Assembly: GCF_035222275.1 (NCBI RefSeq)
Contig: NC_085886.1
Coordinates: 62,001 to 126,000, forward strand
Length of the DNA stretch: 64,000 nt
Source: Podospora bellae-mahoneyi
Lineage: Eukaryota > Ascomycota > Sordariomycetes > Sordariales > Podosporaceae
Direction of reading: 5' to 3'
The notes beneath the pieces were generated by a model. That model ran no database searches, was not told where the DNA came from, and saw only the letters and a list, made by a program, of their open reading frames with translations. Positions 46,935-57,930 of this stretch are shown here, in pieces (position 1 is the first letter of the stretch; each line of letters begins with the position of its first letter). The position numbers and the translations under genes are program-made.

Positions 46935-48849
46935 GTGTGGGGTTGAAACAAGGATATCAAATACTCCCTCCACAGAGAACTTTGTTAGAAGATCTGGGGT
47001 AACAGGTAGGTTCGCTTCCTGTTAGCCACACCTTCTGTTTACGTCCTTGCATTTGTATTCTGACCTTGAGCCCTGTTAAGCTGTTCTCCTAGGGGATTAC
47101 GTTTACATCGATGGAGGCAAAATATCCCAGCTGGACGACGGTGTAATACCTAAGGAAGGAAGGCACCTAGTCAACACGACGATATCCATGGACATGTCCC
47201 AACTGTGGAAGAGCGAGTCTGTGGCCTTGCGAGAGATTTCCAGGTTCAACGAAGGCGTACAATGTAGAACAAGGGGCGCCATTTGGGCGAACGCTGAGAA
47301 AGGCGAGTTTTGGATTTTGGGTGGCTACCTGCCAAAAATTGCTGATGGCATTAATGACACGTTTATCTGGAAATTTACCGCCGACGGTTGGGGCGGTGGC
47401 TCTTGGGCGAAGGAAACCCTTTTAAACTTCGAAAAGCTTCCCAGTTTGCAGCAAACGAAAGATAGTGCGTTTATGGTAGCTCACGACAAGGGCTATGTTC
47501 TGGGGGGTGTAGGAAGCTGGCTACCGTCGGACGAAGATGCAGGCCCCGGAATGGTAACCTACGGTTTTAGATCTAAGGTGGTGGACAACGGGACAGGCCC
47601 TGGCATTCGCATCTTGCGTAAACCAGCCATATTGACAGGAGCAAACCTGCTGTTTGTGCCAGGATATAACATGCCAAACGGGCTAGATTTGGTCCTTGGG
47701 GGGTATGCTCTTGCTACTTTCGATGGAACAGCAAAGGTTGAGGAGTCGCATCCACTGGACTTGCACAATCTGACATTCTTTGATCCGGTAACCAACGAAC
47801 AGTACTGGCAGCTGACAACAGGAGACATACCTCCCTCTCCCCGCTCACGCGCTTGTGTCGCTGGACCCTTCCGCACACCTGGAGGAAATTACGATTTGTA
47901 GGTAGACCTTTCAGTCTTGTCACATCTCATATTTTGGTCGCTCTAATGCAATTGCTAACACGTATATTTGACAAGATTTCTTTTCGGTGGAGAAAACAAA
48001 CCGACAGACACTCGGTATGATGATGCCTACGTTTTGAGCCTTCCTGGCTTCGTTTGGACCAAAGTGCCATCCTCAGCACCCGGGGGGGTCGCGTCCTTAC
48101 CACTCTTGCTTGGCTGTTGGAAGAAACCAAGTGCTGAGTGTCGGTGGGACGCGTGGTGGAGGCTTTGATAATGACTGGAGGTCTCCCGACCCTGTGCCCC
48201 AAGGCTTGCTTTTGTTCAACATGACTTCTCTTAGATGGCAACTGGAGTACTTCGTCGAAGGCGACCTTGTTTCGGGATATGAGCGAGCAAGCACTATCAG
48301 GAATTGGTACCAAAACGGGTTCGTCTAATACCTATACCCCTTACCTTTTTTTTGGGGAGTTTTGAACTAACCGCAGTCAACAAGTTCACTGGATCGTGTC
48401 CAATGGTCTTCAGAGAAGGTGCAAAGAATGTTTGGGGGCTCAGGGGCGGTGAAAAGCACTGTGCCAGATGTATCAGATTCGGATGCATCGCCTTCCAACA
48501 CTACCATCAATGTCACAACAGCCACTGTAACATCTGAACCTAATCGGTCAACGATACCATTAGCAACAGTAGTGGTGGCATATGCGGAGCCTTTGCTCTA
48601 GCTTTTGTTGTTTCTGTCTTGGGCTGGTTCATTTACCGTTCGAGACAGAAACGAGCACCAGTGAAAGAGACAGATAAATGGCCAAGGAGTCAGGATAAGT
48701 GCATTGAGACAGGGTCGGATGGATATTATGTCTACGGGATTCCAGGCGAGTTACAGGGTACCGCTGTACGGGACAGTTCAATGAACTGGCCAGCGCAAGA
48801 GCTTGACTCGGGCCATCAGTACCCCGAGCTGTCTGATGGCCGGTCATAG
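46935..48849 (+). pseudogene. Broken kelch-repeat, single-pass membrane protein
   Basis: Exon 46935-47007 (CGVETRISNTPSTENFVRRS) joins exon 47092-47900, beginning GDYVYIDGGKISQLDDGV, the start of a kelch propeller typical of fungal cell-surface kelch proteins. Blades continue with EFWILGGYLPKI, GYVLGGVGSWLP and, after a short intron, FLFGGENKPTDTRYDDAYVL. At a run of seven G (about 48080-48086) the frame changes; the next blade (VGRNQVLSVGGTRGGGFDND) continues in another frame. The C-terminal membrane helix (GAFALAFVVSVLGWFIYRSR) and tail are again out of frame with the Ser/Thr stalk. At least two frame changes plus a stop make a working product unlikely, unless the poly-G run is a sequencing error. 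Confidence 0.72.
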
Positions 48850-49045
48850 GCTGTGGATATACGAAATGCAAAGAGTATCAACTTCTTGGAGAGTGGAACA
48901 CTGGAATCTCAAAGTTGTGTTTGATATCGGCGTCAACCACGCTTATTATCAAGTATTTGGCCACGAGATGGCATAAGAGACCATGTAGAGGTGCATACTA
49001 TCGTCGTATTGTAAGATTAAGTATATCGGGTTGAGCGAGGCTTGT

Positions 49046-50802
49046 TTAACTCATGCCTGTAAAAGCCCAAGGATTAACTACCCTCTTTTCAAATCTCATC
49101 TCCCCGATCTTATCATCATCATTGACTTCACCTTCAACATCTCCTCCCTCAAGAACGTGCACCCCAACACTCCTACACTCAGCGACAGTTCCATTTCCAC
49201 TCCCCAACCCCAGCTGCATCCCGCAACCAGCCCACTCCCTCACCTCACCCACATCAGTCCCGTTTCTCATCGCCCCACAGATCAGTCCCCCATCTTGTGT
49301 ACACCCCAAGGCAACATAATCATCGCCCCAAACATCCAACATCTCTTTGCTCACCATCCATATCTCGCCTCTTTGCCCTTCTTTTGCCCCAATAGCCGCC
49401 ACATAAGGTCTTTGCTCCTCCGTCTCATCCACCAGCCCGACAACGCAAAGGTAGCCACCCGCTTCAATGCTAAACCGGCTCGCTTGAGAGCTGCGTGAAC
49501 CAAACAAAAGAGCGCGGGCGGACAGGTGGACGAACCAGTTGTCGAATGGGGTTGAAGGGTAGGATATCTGCAAGGAGAAAGGCGCCGAGGATTCACCGCA
49601 CGAGGTCGGAAAGATTGCAGTCGGGGTCGGAATCGATGACGTTGTGGTTGTGTTGGCCCAGCGAACGGTGGTGTTGGCAAATGTAAAGGTCGTGTTGGCT
49701 GTGAAGAGTCGAGGCCCGGTGGTCAGTGCTGCTGTGGGGGTGGCTCTGGTGGTGTTGAGCCACAAGGGACGAGAAGAGGTGGTATTTAACAGGTGGGAGA
49801 GGCCTGTTCCAGTGGCAGTCCCTGTGAGAAGAGCTACCTTGTGGGCTTGGAGGGAGGTGGTGTTGGTGCGGGAAAAGAAGCCGGAGGCCGTGATGTTGAG
49901 TTGCCAGAATGGGAGGTGAAAGCCCTGCGAGGGCTTCGCGGATGCAGTGGTGGTGTTGAGGTAGCGGCCCGTCTGGCTGATGTGTGAAAGAGAACCACCT
50001 GCTGAGATCCTGCCTTTTTCTGCGGTGGTTACTGTGATCAGAGTTGTGGTGTTCATCACATACACCACTGGACTCTTGCTTGGACTTGTTGAGGAGACGG
50101 TGGTGTTCAAAAAGCGGCCTGTCGGTGAAGTTCTCTCCGTGTTTGGACTTGCTCCGGTTAATCGAGTCTGTGGTCGGGCTGTTTCTTGGGATGAGCTTGT
50201 TGCTAGTGATGATGACAACTTGAGTGCTGCGAGAGTCTTTGAAGTAACTGGCAGTCGGCTACTATTGTTCAAAGAGCTGCCCAATATTTTCGAGCTTACC
50301 GTTCGAGTTATCATCAAGGTGGCAGTCGATGATCGGATGGTTGAAGTGGTTGTCACACGCGTGATGCTCACACAGGAACATGACGAGGCAAAGTCTGCGA
50401 TCGACGAACAGAGAATTGTCGGAGCTACACCCGAGGTCAGGTTCGAGAGAAACCCATCCTTCGTGTATTTGCCCTTCCACAGTTTTCCATATCTGTTATT
50501 CGTCGCCAGTGTGCCATTCTTGGGTGAACTGGTTGTGTTGAAGGACTTGGTAGTTGTCGCGGTGTCAGACTGAGAACCGGTGAGAGTGACTGTCACAGTT
50601 CTTCATCGAGGCTTGTATCAGTAAATTTTCTTCTTGCTTGGAAAATAGCAGGTCGTTCATACCGTCCTGCGACTTTGCTGGTGATTTGGGAGGTCAAAAT
50701 GCATTCAGGTATAAAGCTCGACCGAGTCGAGTTGTTTCCCGCTGCAAAGACGATGGCATTCGAGAAAGACCCAGCCCAAAAGACTAAGGAGAAGAGTTTC
50801 AT
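49046..50802 (-). CDS. Secreted mucin-like protein rich in NTT motifs
   Basis: Exon 1 (50802-50663) encodes a signal peptide (MKLFSLVFWAGSFSNAIVFA). A 62-bp intron leads to exon 2 (50600-49046). Total 564 residues. The first 330 mature residues are Ser/Thr-rich and contain the repeated element LNTT or ANTT more than ten times, for instance GRFLNTTVSSTSPS and GRYLNTTTASAKPS, each an N-glycosylation sequon within an O-glycosylation-rich background. The last 190 residues form a compact domain (APFSLQISYPSTPFDNWFVH, GGYLCVVGLVDETEEQRPYV, GDDYVALGCTQDGGLICGAM) resembling the fungal domains often attached to mucin stalks. Probably cell-wall or matrix associated. Family unnamed. Confidence 0.78.
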
Positions 50803-51317
50803 GTCTGCGTTCTCTCAGCACTTAGTCTTGCATTATCGTGATGATTTCCGTCGACGGCGCCGTGAAGAACTGAAGATCAATCCCCCACCAGACGCGACCA
50901 GCGCGTGCAAAAACACTTTAAATGACAGACATGGAGCAACGCCTTGTTTTTAAGAATTCCATGTTTCTGCTTCCAAGAAACCGGTTCTATGACGGAAGTT
51001 GACTGTTTTTTGGTTTCCTTCAGATTGCGTCCCTTGCTCTTAGTTGCGGTCTTATACCCGGCGTCCAATGACGCCCCTGGGTGCCCCTGGCGGATGTTGA
51101 TCATTGCCCGTCTTGGCCACACTCTGATCAAATACACCATATTACCATCGAGAGCTCAACCGTAATTTTTCTCTCCATGGTTATTATGCGTCAGGCCAAC
51201 CCGGCACAGATTATATAACCCAAAAAAGTTGAAATACTAAAGATTGACCAAGCAATGATAAATAATTGCTAGTGATATAGAGTAAACGCCCAGCGGCTCA
51301 GCCAGTTAATTGCTACG
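50803..51317. other. Promoter and spacer upstream of tRNA-Asp
   Basis: Holds the promoter of the mucin-like gene (reverse strand). The stretch 51170-51320 is AT-rich with no gene. Confidence 0.5.
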
Positions 51318-51335
51318 ACAGGGGATAACCCCTGT
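51318..51335 (+). promoter_or_regulatory. Hairpin just upstream of tRNA-Asp (copy 1)
   Basis: ACAGGGG-ATAA-CCCCTGT is a perfect 7-bp stem with a 4-nt loop, ending 3 nt before the tRNA 5' end. The same element precedes the second tRNA-Asp copy. It may be part of the duplicated unit or an upstream polymerase III element. Confidence 0.55.
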
Positions 51336-51338
51336 AAA

Positions 51339-51422
51339 TCTTCCGTAGTATAGTGGTCAGTATGTGAGCTTGTCATTAACACCGACTTCGCTCGAGACCC
51401 GGGTTCAATTCCCGGCGGGAGA
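51339..51422 (+). tRNA. tRNA-Asp(GTC), intron-containing, copy 1
   Basis: Acceptor TCTTCCG/CGGGAGA fully paired (one G-T), D arm TAGTATAGTGGTCAGTA, anticodon stem TGAGC/GCTCG, anticodon GTC at 51372-51374, a 13-nt intron 51376-51388 after base 37, and T arm CCGGGTTCAATTCCCGG. Followed by T7 at 51432, a polymerase III terminator. Confidence 0.93.
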
Positions 51423-52112
51423 GATCATAACTTTTTTTCATTTTTACCAATGAAACCGTCTCTGTTTCGGTCGCAATGCTAACCCTAGTAGAGTTTTTTC
51501 TTTTGTTCTAGGCCCGACGCGGGTCCCGCTTTGCCATGTATGTGCCGGCAGCGGGTTTTAGCGGGAATTTGGCAGGCAAGCCGTTGTCACAAGCTTCTGT
51601 TGTTCTCGAAGCATGGAACGGCCAGTGACCATCAAAGCAGCGCTTCACTCGTCCCATTTTCCCAATCGGAAGACGGCGAATGGCGCGAGGTGACTCAGCC
51701 ATTCAGGCAGATGTGCTCCATGGCTTCCGGGGGATGCAACGGCCTGATCTCCTGGATAAGTCAACGCGACCGCGCTTCACCGTCCTCCTTCCTGTTGCGG
51801 GCTGAGGGGCCTTATCGTCGGTGAAGCTCTCTCCATCGCCAAGTACCGTAGTGCCGATTTTTTGTGGCAGTCGCCTTCTCATTGCCAGACCAGCAACACA
51901 GGCAAACCTTGCCACTGTTGATCAGATAATAAAACCGAGACTTTTTTTTTCCCATTTCCTTCTTTTATTATTATTCTCACTCATTCACTTTTACTCACCA
52001 TCCGCCTTCACACACACCTCACTCCCATCCGTCCATCGGTAGCTGCTTCGTATCGCGCACCCCGCAGTACCATTCGTCATTAAAAAAAACTGACCCCGCC
52101 ACCGTTACAAAC
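51423..52112. other. Spacer and leader of the dioxygenase gene
   Basis: The first 30 bases hold the tRNA terminator (ttttttt). The last 170 bases (51940-52110) are very pyrimidine-rich with T8 and A8 runs, typical of a highly expressed fungal promoter and leader. No gene in between. Confidence 0.6.
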
Positions 52113-53330
52113 ATGACCGAATCTCAGGAGCTGTCCATGGACCTCCCCGTTATTGACCTCGACGTCTTCCTTCACAACCCCCGTGACTCTGTTGAAGTGC
52201 AGGCAGAATGCGTCAAAGCCGCCAACGCTCTCATCACCTACGGCGCACTGGTGCTCCACGATTCGCGCGTGTCTGAGGATGACAACACCACTTTCCTTGA
52301 CCTCCTGGAAGATTACTTCGCCCAACCAGAAGAAGATCTCAAGAAGGATGAGCGCCCCGAGCTCAGCTACCAGATTGGTGTCACGCTCGAGAACACCGAA
52401 AAGCCCAAGTGCGCCGTCGATGAGCCATGCCTGAACGTGATCGAGAGACTCGCCCCTTCAGAGCGCCCCTTGGATATCAAGGGCCACGAACCCGACCCGA
52501 AGTGCAGATTCTTCTGGAGAATGGTCGAGGCCCCTCCATATGAGACTCAGTTCCCAGGCTTGAACGCCGACAACATCACTCCTGATGCGCCCCATATCAA
52601 GGAGAGATGGGGACCAGTCATGAACCAGTGGGGAACATCCATGAAGAATGCGTAAGTCCTTGCAATTTCTTGTGATTTTAGATGTCCGAAGTATGTTGCT
52701 AACATTGGCTATTGCTGCAGCGTGGAAGGCCTCACCCAGATGGCCGCCGTTGGCCTTGGCCTCCCAGCCGACACCTTCAAGGATGCTGGCCGCTACGGCC
52801 CTCATCTCCTGGCCCCTACTGCCTCTGATCTCCAAAAGTATGGCAAGGTCAACACGATCCTCGCCGGCTTCCACACCGATCTTAACTTTCTCACCATCCA
52901 CGGTCGCTCCCGCTATCCCGGCCTCCACATCTGGGCTCGCAACACAGGAAAAAAGATCCCAGTCAAGATCCCGCAGGGCAACTACTTGCTGGTCCAAGCC
53001 GGTAAGCAGCTCGAGCACATCACCGGTGGCCTTATCAAGGCTGGCTTCCACGAGGTCGTGGTCAACGAGAGCACCGTCAAGGTAATCAACGATCGCAAGG
53101 AGAAATTCCCCAACAGGCCACTCGTGAGAATCAGCAGCACCTTCTTCTGGCACTTGTCCAGCGATTACGACTTGGTGCCCATCCCCGAGCTGAAGGAAAA
53201 GGCCAAGGAGGTCCGAGCTGCCCAGTTCAACTTGGGCAAGGATGAGGGCGAGGAGGTCGAGTACCCTGCTCTCAAGGTCGGAGAGCAGGTGTCCAATGAG
53301 CTGAGGCACATTGCGCTCATGGCGAAATAA
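52113..53330 (+). CDS. 2-oxoglutarate/Fe(II)-dependent dioxygenase (isopenicillin-N-synthase-like)
   Basis: Exon 1 is 52113-52651 and exon 2 is 52721-53330, with a 69-bp intron, giving 382 residues. The N-terminal DIOX_N part (LPVIDLDVFLHNPRDSVEVQ, then GALVLHD) is followed by the jelly-roll core with iron ligands His231 and Asp233 (AGFHTDLNFLTIHGRSRYPG) and distal His about 290 (LIKAGFHEVVV). The 2-oxoglutarate-binding RxS appears as Arg316-Ile-Ser318. All catalytic residues are present. The family hydroxylates, desaturates or cyclises small molecules or peptides in the cytosol. No biosynthetic partner genes lie adjacent, so the substrate is unknown. It is one of the few clearly intact genes between the two tRNA-Asp copies. 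Confidence 0.9.
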
Positions 53331-53870
53331 CTGACAGGATTTTTCTTGTGGCATTTCTTTTTTGCTTTTTTCGGTGTGATTCAAGCCACGGCATATGACA
53401 GGTGTCAAATGGGTTGCACAGCATTAGCGCTGCGGGATTGGGTCATTTTTATGAGGTCATGTGTAACGTCTCAACATAGTGTCCTAGACCTTGGGTACCT
53501 AGTAAACAAGCGAGTCTTCAACGACTATTGTATCATATCACAAATACATTTATATTTTGGCATAATCCAGGGTACATCTTGCAAGGAGAAAATTACCGTC
53601 TGCACAGTGAGCTCTGGGTCCAGTGACAGTGACAGACCATCAAGGTCCTCCGCCCGCTCGCTCACCGCCTGCCTGATCACGAGTTCTGCCGCCTTCAGAT
53701 CTTTGTTCCAGCTTTGGCCCCTCAACCCCGAGTCTACAGTAGAAGGCAGGCATCCAGTTGAACACTGGGTATCTAATGAACTCTTTCTGCAGTGCCCTTA
53801 CCCACCCGCCACATCTCAACTCATGGGAGCCATGATGAGCGATGGCCAACCGTAATCAACAATTGTCACC
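53331..53870. other. Convergent spacer
   Basis: No supportable gene. Small contradictory frames only. Confidence 0.5.
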
Positions 53871-54620
53871 ACGAACAACGACATTCCACTTGTCTGCTTA
53901 GAACGCTTGTCCCTTGATACGAAGGTCGTTGTCCGTGACACATCCATGCTGGCGCAGAGAGTATGCGCCATTGCCAGTCTGCTTCCACTGGACCTCCTGC
54001 TCGTGATCATCCTATCTGTTTGTCAATACCCTGGGCGTCTGGGAGTTATGGTGAAACATAAGATGCGGACAGCTTCCATCATTGCACCAGATGGCTGCCC
54101 ACCACAAGCAACTGACGCGTCCACAGTTGCCAGGACCCGGTCCGTTCTTTGCGGTGCCTGACATACCCCACAGGTAGTGAATCCCATCCAAAATCTGGTT
54201 GTTGCTGGCCATGGCAAAGGGGACATCGCACGTGAAGGACTCGGGGTCCCTGGCGGCGGCTGCTGCTGAAATGTGGGCTGATATAGTCGGGATTAGGACT
54301 GGAAAGGTTGCGTTCCGTCCAGAATATCTCGCCTCCATTTGCGCAATCGTTTCCTCGATGGTGCCGGTGACAGTCGCGGTAGCGCCGGTAGGATCGTCAA
54401 CTTTGACAGGAAGGTCCCAAGAGATGGGAGCCATTCCGTAGCCCCCAATACTGTTTGGCTGCTCGTTCTTGGAGGCTGGAGCGCTGTAGACACCCTTTTT
54501 CATGTTAGCACTTGTGTTCTAACATAAGCTATCTTCCTACGGTAGCCAAGGTGCTTAGAATATCATTCTTACCTCGAAAAAGGCCATCATGGCAGCGAGG
54601 GAGGTGAAACTGAACCACAT
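53871..54620 (-). pseudogene. Small secreted protein gene, probably broken at its 3' end
   Basis: Exon 1 (54620-54573) encodes MWFSFTSLAAMMAFFE. A 78-bp intron leads to exon 2 from 54494: GVYSAPASKNEQPNSIGG, VPFAMASNNQILDGIHYLWG and PGPGNCGRVSCLWWAAIWCN. The motif GPGNCGRVSC...AIWxCND belongs to a common fungal secreted family. That frame runs to a stop at 54012. The expected C-terminal segment of the family (pattern GQAF...DxWNVVVRGD-C) is visible downstream in DNA at 53871-53945 but contains a TAA between GQAF and ADKWNVVVRGDN C and is not reached by the upstream frame without an extra intron. I therefore treat the gene as probably non-functional; a shortened 176-residue product is the alternative. 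Confidence 0.6.
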
Positions 54621-55166
54621 GATGTTTGGTTTGCAGGTATGAAACGCAGGTTCTCGGAAATTGGTGATGTCTAATGTGAAATAAGAGTCTACCAAAGGGA
54701 GAGAGGGCAAATATACGCTGACCAAGAGAGACGTGGGCCTGCCGTAAGAGTTCCGGGAGCCAGCGTGACCAAAATGACTGTTACTCTTATATTCACTTCA
54801 AGTGCTTAGAAAGGCAGAGTCTTAGATACCTTATGCTATCTAATGTTCTCAATAGATTGTCTGCTCTAACACATACCTATTAGATTAAAGTGTTTCGGCT
54901 GGCGGACTGAAAAGTGATGCCCCTACCGCATGCAATCTGCATCCCAAGATAAGCCTGTAGAACTATAGTGGCTTGCCAATTCATGAGGTCTCAACCCCTG
55001 AACCCCTGAACCGGGTGGTACGGACCGACATACCTAGGTGAGCACACTCAATAGTTGACTTTTCAAACGAAATCAATTTCCAAGACCGAACTACTTATCA
55101 ACTACCCAACTACAACGTGCCATCACAACACGACATTACATTCCGGAAATCTCTCACTCGGCACAT
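54621..55166. other. AT-rich spacer
   Basis: Between the secreted-protein relic and the AAA relic. AT-rich (agtgcttag, ttagattaaag) with no gene seen. Confidence 0.5.
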
Positions 55167-57400
55167 TTATCTGCCCACCATGTTCGCATCCCCATTCTGA
55201 CCCAGCAGCTGAAGTGCGGCAATCCGCTTCTGAGCAAGCATTAGCAACCTGTCCGCCTTCACAACTCCATTGTTATCCCTTCCGCTCAGCATCAACGCAG
55301 TCTTGCACAAGTTCTTGATCTCTCTGCCGTTCCTTTTCAGCTCGCACAGACGGTCCAGGTCGCTTTCGCCAACCACAAACTTCTCAGCTCCAAAGTGTTT
55401 GAAGAAGTTGAGCCAACCTGCCGGCGCTGCGTGGAGTCGAGGTCGTAGTAAGGCAAGAACAAATCGACGCGGGACTGGAAGGTGTGGTCGATGGCAGAGA
55501 AGCGGTTGGTGGTCAAGAACAGGATGCCTTGATAGTATTCGAGCTTGGTGAGGAAGACTGTGGTTTACACCGTTAGCAAGCCGCCGCTTGGAACCACGAT
55601 GAAGAGGCTGATGTAAAACACTTACTGGACACCAACTCATTACGAATCAAGCCTTCATCGCTTCGAGCACCCAGGAAGACGTCTGCCTCATCAAGAAGAA
55701 GCATGGCATTTCAAAGTCGGCACAGATTGAGAGCGTGATCAAGAGCTGCTTCGACCTCGGAAGGAGTGGTGCTCAAGACACCGGCCGAAACCAGATAAAA
55801 TGGGACCCGGGCTCGCTCAGCAACAGCTTCGGCAGTAAATGTCTTGCCCACACCGGAGGGGCCGAACATGAGAATGGTAATCCCACGCCCTGTAATGGCA
55901 CGGTTAGTCTATGTTGTTGATCAAAGGGTTCCCTCAAAAAGCAGATGCGTACCTTTGTCAGCCACAAAGTCGTCGCACTCCTGGGTGCTCGCCTTCTTGC
56001 TCGCCATGAACTCCCAGGCAAGCTGCTTCTCACCTCCCTCGGACACCAAGTTGTCAAAGGCGCTGTCGTTCCAGTCAATATCCCGCAAGTTTTCAATGCA
56101 GTAACGCCCTCAGTCCTTTGCTTTGATGTCGAATCCGATAAGCCAGGGGGTAGTCAGTAGAAGATGCTCGTCGGACAACTCCGGAAGGATGGAGTCGTCG
56201 ACCCGGTCCGAAGTCTGAAGGTTGACGATGGTAGCGGCCATCTCGTCCTTGGATCCTGATGATTCCTCCTCTACAGGTGATTCTTTCGCTACTTCCTCTT
56301 CATTCTCCAACGAAGCGACCTCAGGGACAGGTTTGTTCTCGCTATGGTAGTAGGCATAAGGGTCAATGACAACTCTCCCAGACATCTGGTTGTGTCACAG
56401 TCAGTACAAGATCGTCCAATCAGTTAGAGAGTTGTCCCACAGGACGGGAACACATACACTAAGCTGAACATCCTCCTCCCCAACCTTGAAGGCGATCTTG
56501 TGCCCCTTGTACTGCTGATATCGGTAACCTCTCAGCCCCTCCCATCTCTTTCCTCTGGCCAGCATTCTGGCCTTGATCCCCTCTCGATCGGCCGCCATCG
56601 AGAGTGGGTACACGCTTAAGTTCCTGACCTTGTGTCTTCCCTTGAAGTGCTTGATGGTGACCCACGTCTCCTTCATCCCGGTCATCTGGCCATTCCAATC
56701 AACGTACTCGCACATGACCCACATGTTGCTGCTGTCGGAGCTCAAGCTGTGCTTCCGGGAAACACGGCACAGCGTCTCGACGCCGAAGAATTTGGTGACG
56801 ACCAGCTCACCGGGTGGGAAGATTTGCCACAGGTTCTCATGTCTGACACGCCCAGTCCCGAGCGTCTCGTCAAGAGTGATAATGGAGGACTCCAATAGTG
56901 GGTTTAGAAAGTCGATGAGGTTGTTGGAGGCTTTCTTCCTCGCGGTGACCTCATCCGCATCATCGCCGTCGCTCAGGAGTGCCTGGATGGACTCGTGAAT
57001 TTCAATGAGAATCTTCCAGCAGTGAACCAGCGGCTGGAAGGAGGCATTAAAAGTCCAGTTCTCGGCGGTGAGTGTGTCTGGGTCTTGATAATAGTTCTCG
57101 AGTGCTTTTGTGAGTACGTCACGCATGCTGGGGCAGTTGACGGTGATGCTGCTGGTGACGTGCTGATCAGAATCGGGATGGCGCTGGATGATGGGGATGT
57201 CGCAGACTTCCGCTTCGAGAGAGGACCGTCCCTCATCGACGTTGACATGTTTAGACAAGCGGCTGGGGCAAATACCGCAACAGTAATCGGTTTCGTAGAG
57301 CTTCTGCACCATCACCGAGTTATCCGGCTCGGAAGGAGTCTCAGGAACAAGACCTTCGCCAGTACTAGAAGACAGAGAAGAGGGTTGGCTGACTTGAAAG
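55167..57400 (-). pseudogene. Broken AAA-family ATPase with DUF7025-like N-terminus
   Basis: The N-terminal exon (57400-56457; VMVQKLYETDYCCGICPSRL, LWQIFPPGELVVTKFFG, GYRYQQYKGHKIAFKVGEED) matches the DUF7025 region of large fungal AAA proteins. After an intron (56456-56386) come MSGRVVIDPYAYY, an acidic linker, LLLTTPWLIGFDIKAKD, then IENLRDIDWNDSAFDNLV, Walker A GPSGVGKTFTAEAVAE, Walker B MLLLDEADVFLGARSDEG, sensor-1-like GILFLTTNR and the C-terminal helical lid (RNGREIKNLCKTALMLSGRD). Two in-frame TGA codons, one after KAKD (about 56110) and one just before Walker B (about 55710), each where relatives have Trp, plus one frame change near 55420 break it. Otherwise the domain order is complete, so decay is recent. 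Confidence 0.82.
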
Positions 57401-57418
57401 TAGTTTCTCCTGGGCTAC

Positions 57419-57643
57419 TTATATGCCATGAAGCTCTAATTCTGTGTAGGGTAGGCCTAGGCTTTCCATGATCCCAGCCTCCAATTTCTCCTTGACAGCA
57501 TCCTGCGCTACATGTCTGTCACTTCCAGAAAGGTGCATTGCAGGAGAACGAATCGATAAGCGCCAAGGGACTGTGTTGTCTAGAACTGCCTGGGTGGAAA
57601 CCAACAACGTATGAGATGCTGCATCACCACCCAACCCCATCAT
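57419..57643 (-). other. Short open frame upstream of the AAA relic
   Basis: A 74-codon frame (STQAVLDNTVPWRLSIRSPA ... EAGIMESLGLPYTELELHGI) on the same strand directly before the AAA relic. It could be a first exon, an unrelated small ORF or chance. No family signal. Confidence 0.25.
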
Positions 57644-57825
57644 CTAAAACTCACAAGATCAGATACCTCTCGTGAATCTCACTCCTACAGTCGCCTGCTG
57701 CTGTGCCAGACTACCAGACCAAAGCTACTACCTATTTGGGTACTTCAACATGAAAGAAAAAAAGGCACTGGGGTTGTCCAGACTCGAAGCTATCAGCACT
57801 TGATAGATAGGGGCAAAAATAATAC

Positions 57826-57909
57826 TCTCCCGCCGGGAATTGAACCCGGGTCTCGAGCGAAGTCGGTGCTAATGACAAGCTCACATACTGACCACTATAC
57901 TACGGAAGA
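57826..57909 (-). tRNA. tRNA-Asp(GTC), intron-containing, copy 2
   Basis: Reverse-complement copy of the tRNA at 51339-51422, identical over 84 nt except one A/G difference inside the 13-nt intron. Same stems, anticodon GTC and T arm. A run of T (revcomp of aaaaataat, 57816-57822) follows as terminator. Confidence 0.93.
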
Positions 57910-57912
57910 TAT

Positions 57913-57930
57913 ACAGGGGTTATCCCCGGT
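57913..57930 (-). promoter_or_regulatory. Hairpin just upstream of tRNA-Asp (copy 2)
   Basis: On this strand ACCGGGG-ATAA-CCCCTGT, the same hairpin as before copy 1 with one base changed and the same 3-nt spacing to the tRNA. Confidence 0.55.

Noticed and set aside
36648-57400. TGA read as tryptophan or programmed readthrough
   Set aside because: Intact genes in the window use TGA as terminator, and the broken genes also carry frameshifts, so decay is simpler.
52113-57400. Biosynthetic gene cluster around the 2OG dioxygenase
   Set aside because: No synthase, P450 or transporter lies beside it. The neighbours are tRNA genes and unrelated broken genes.
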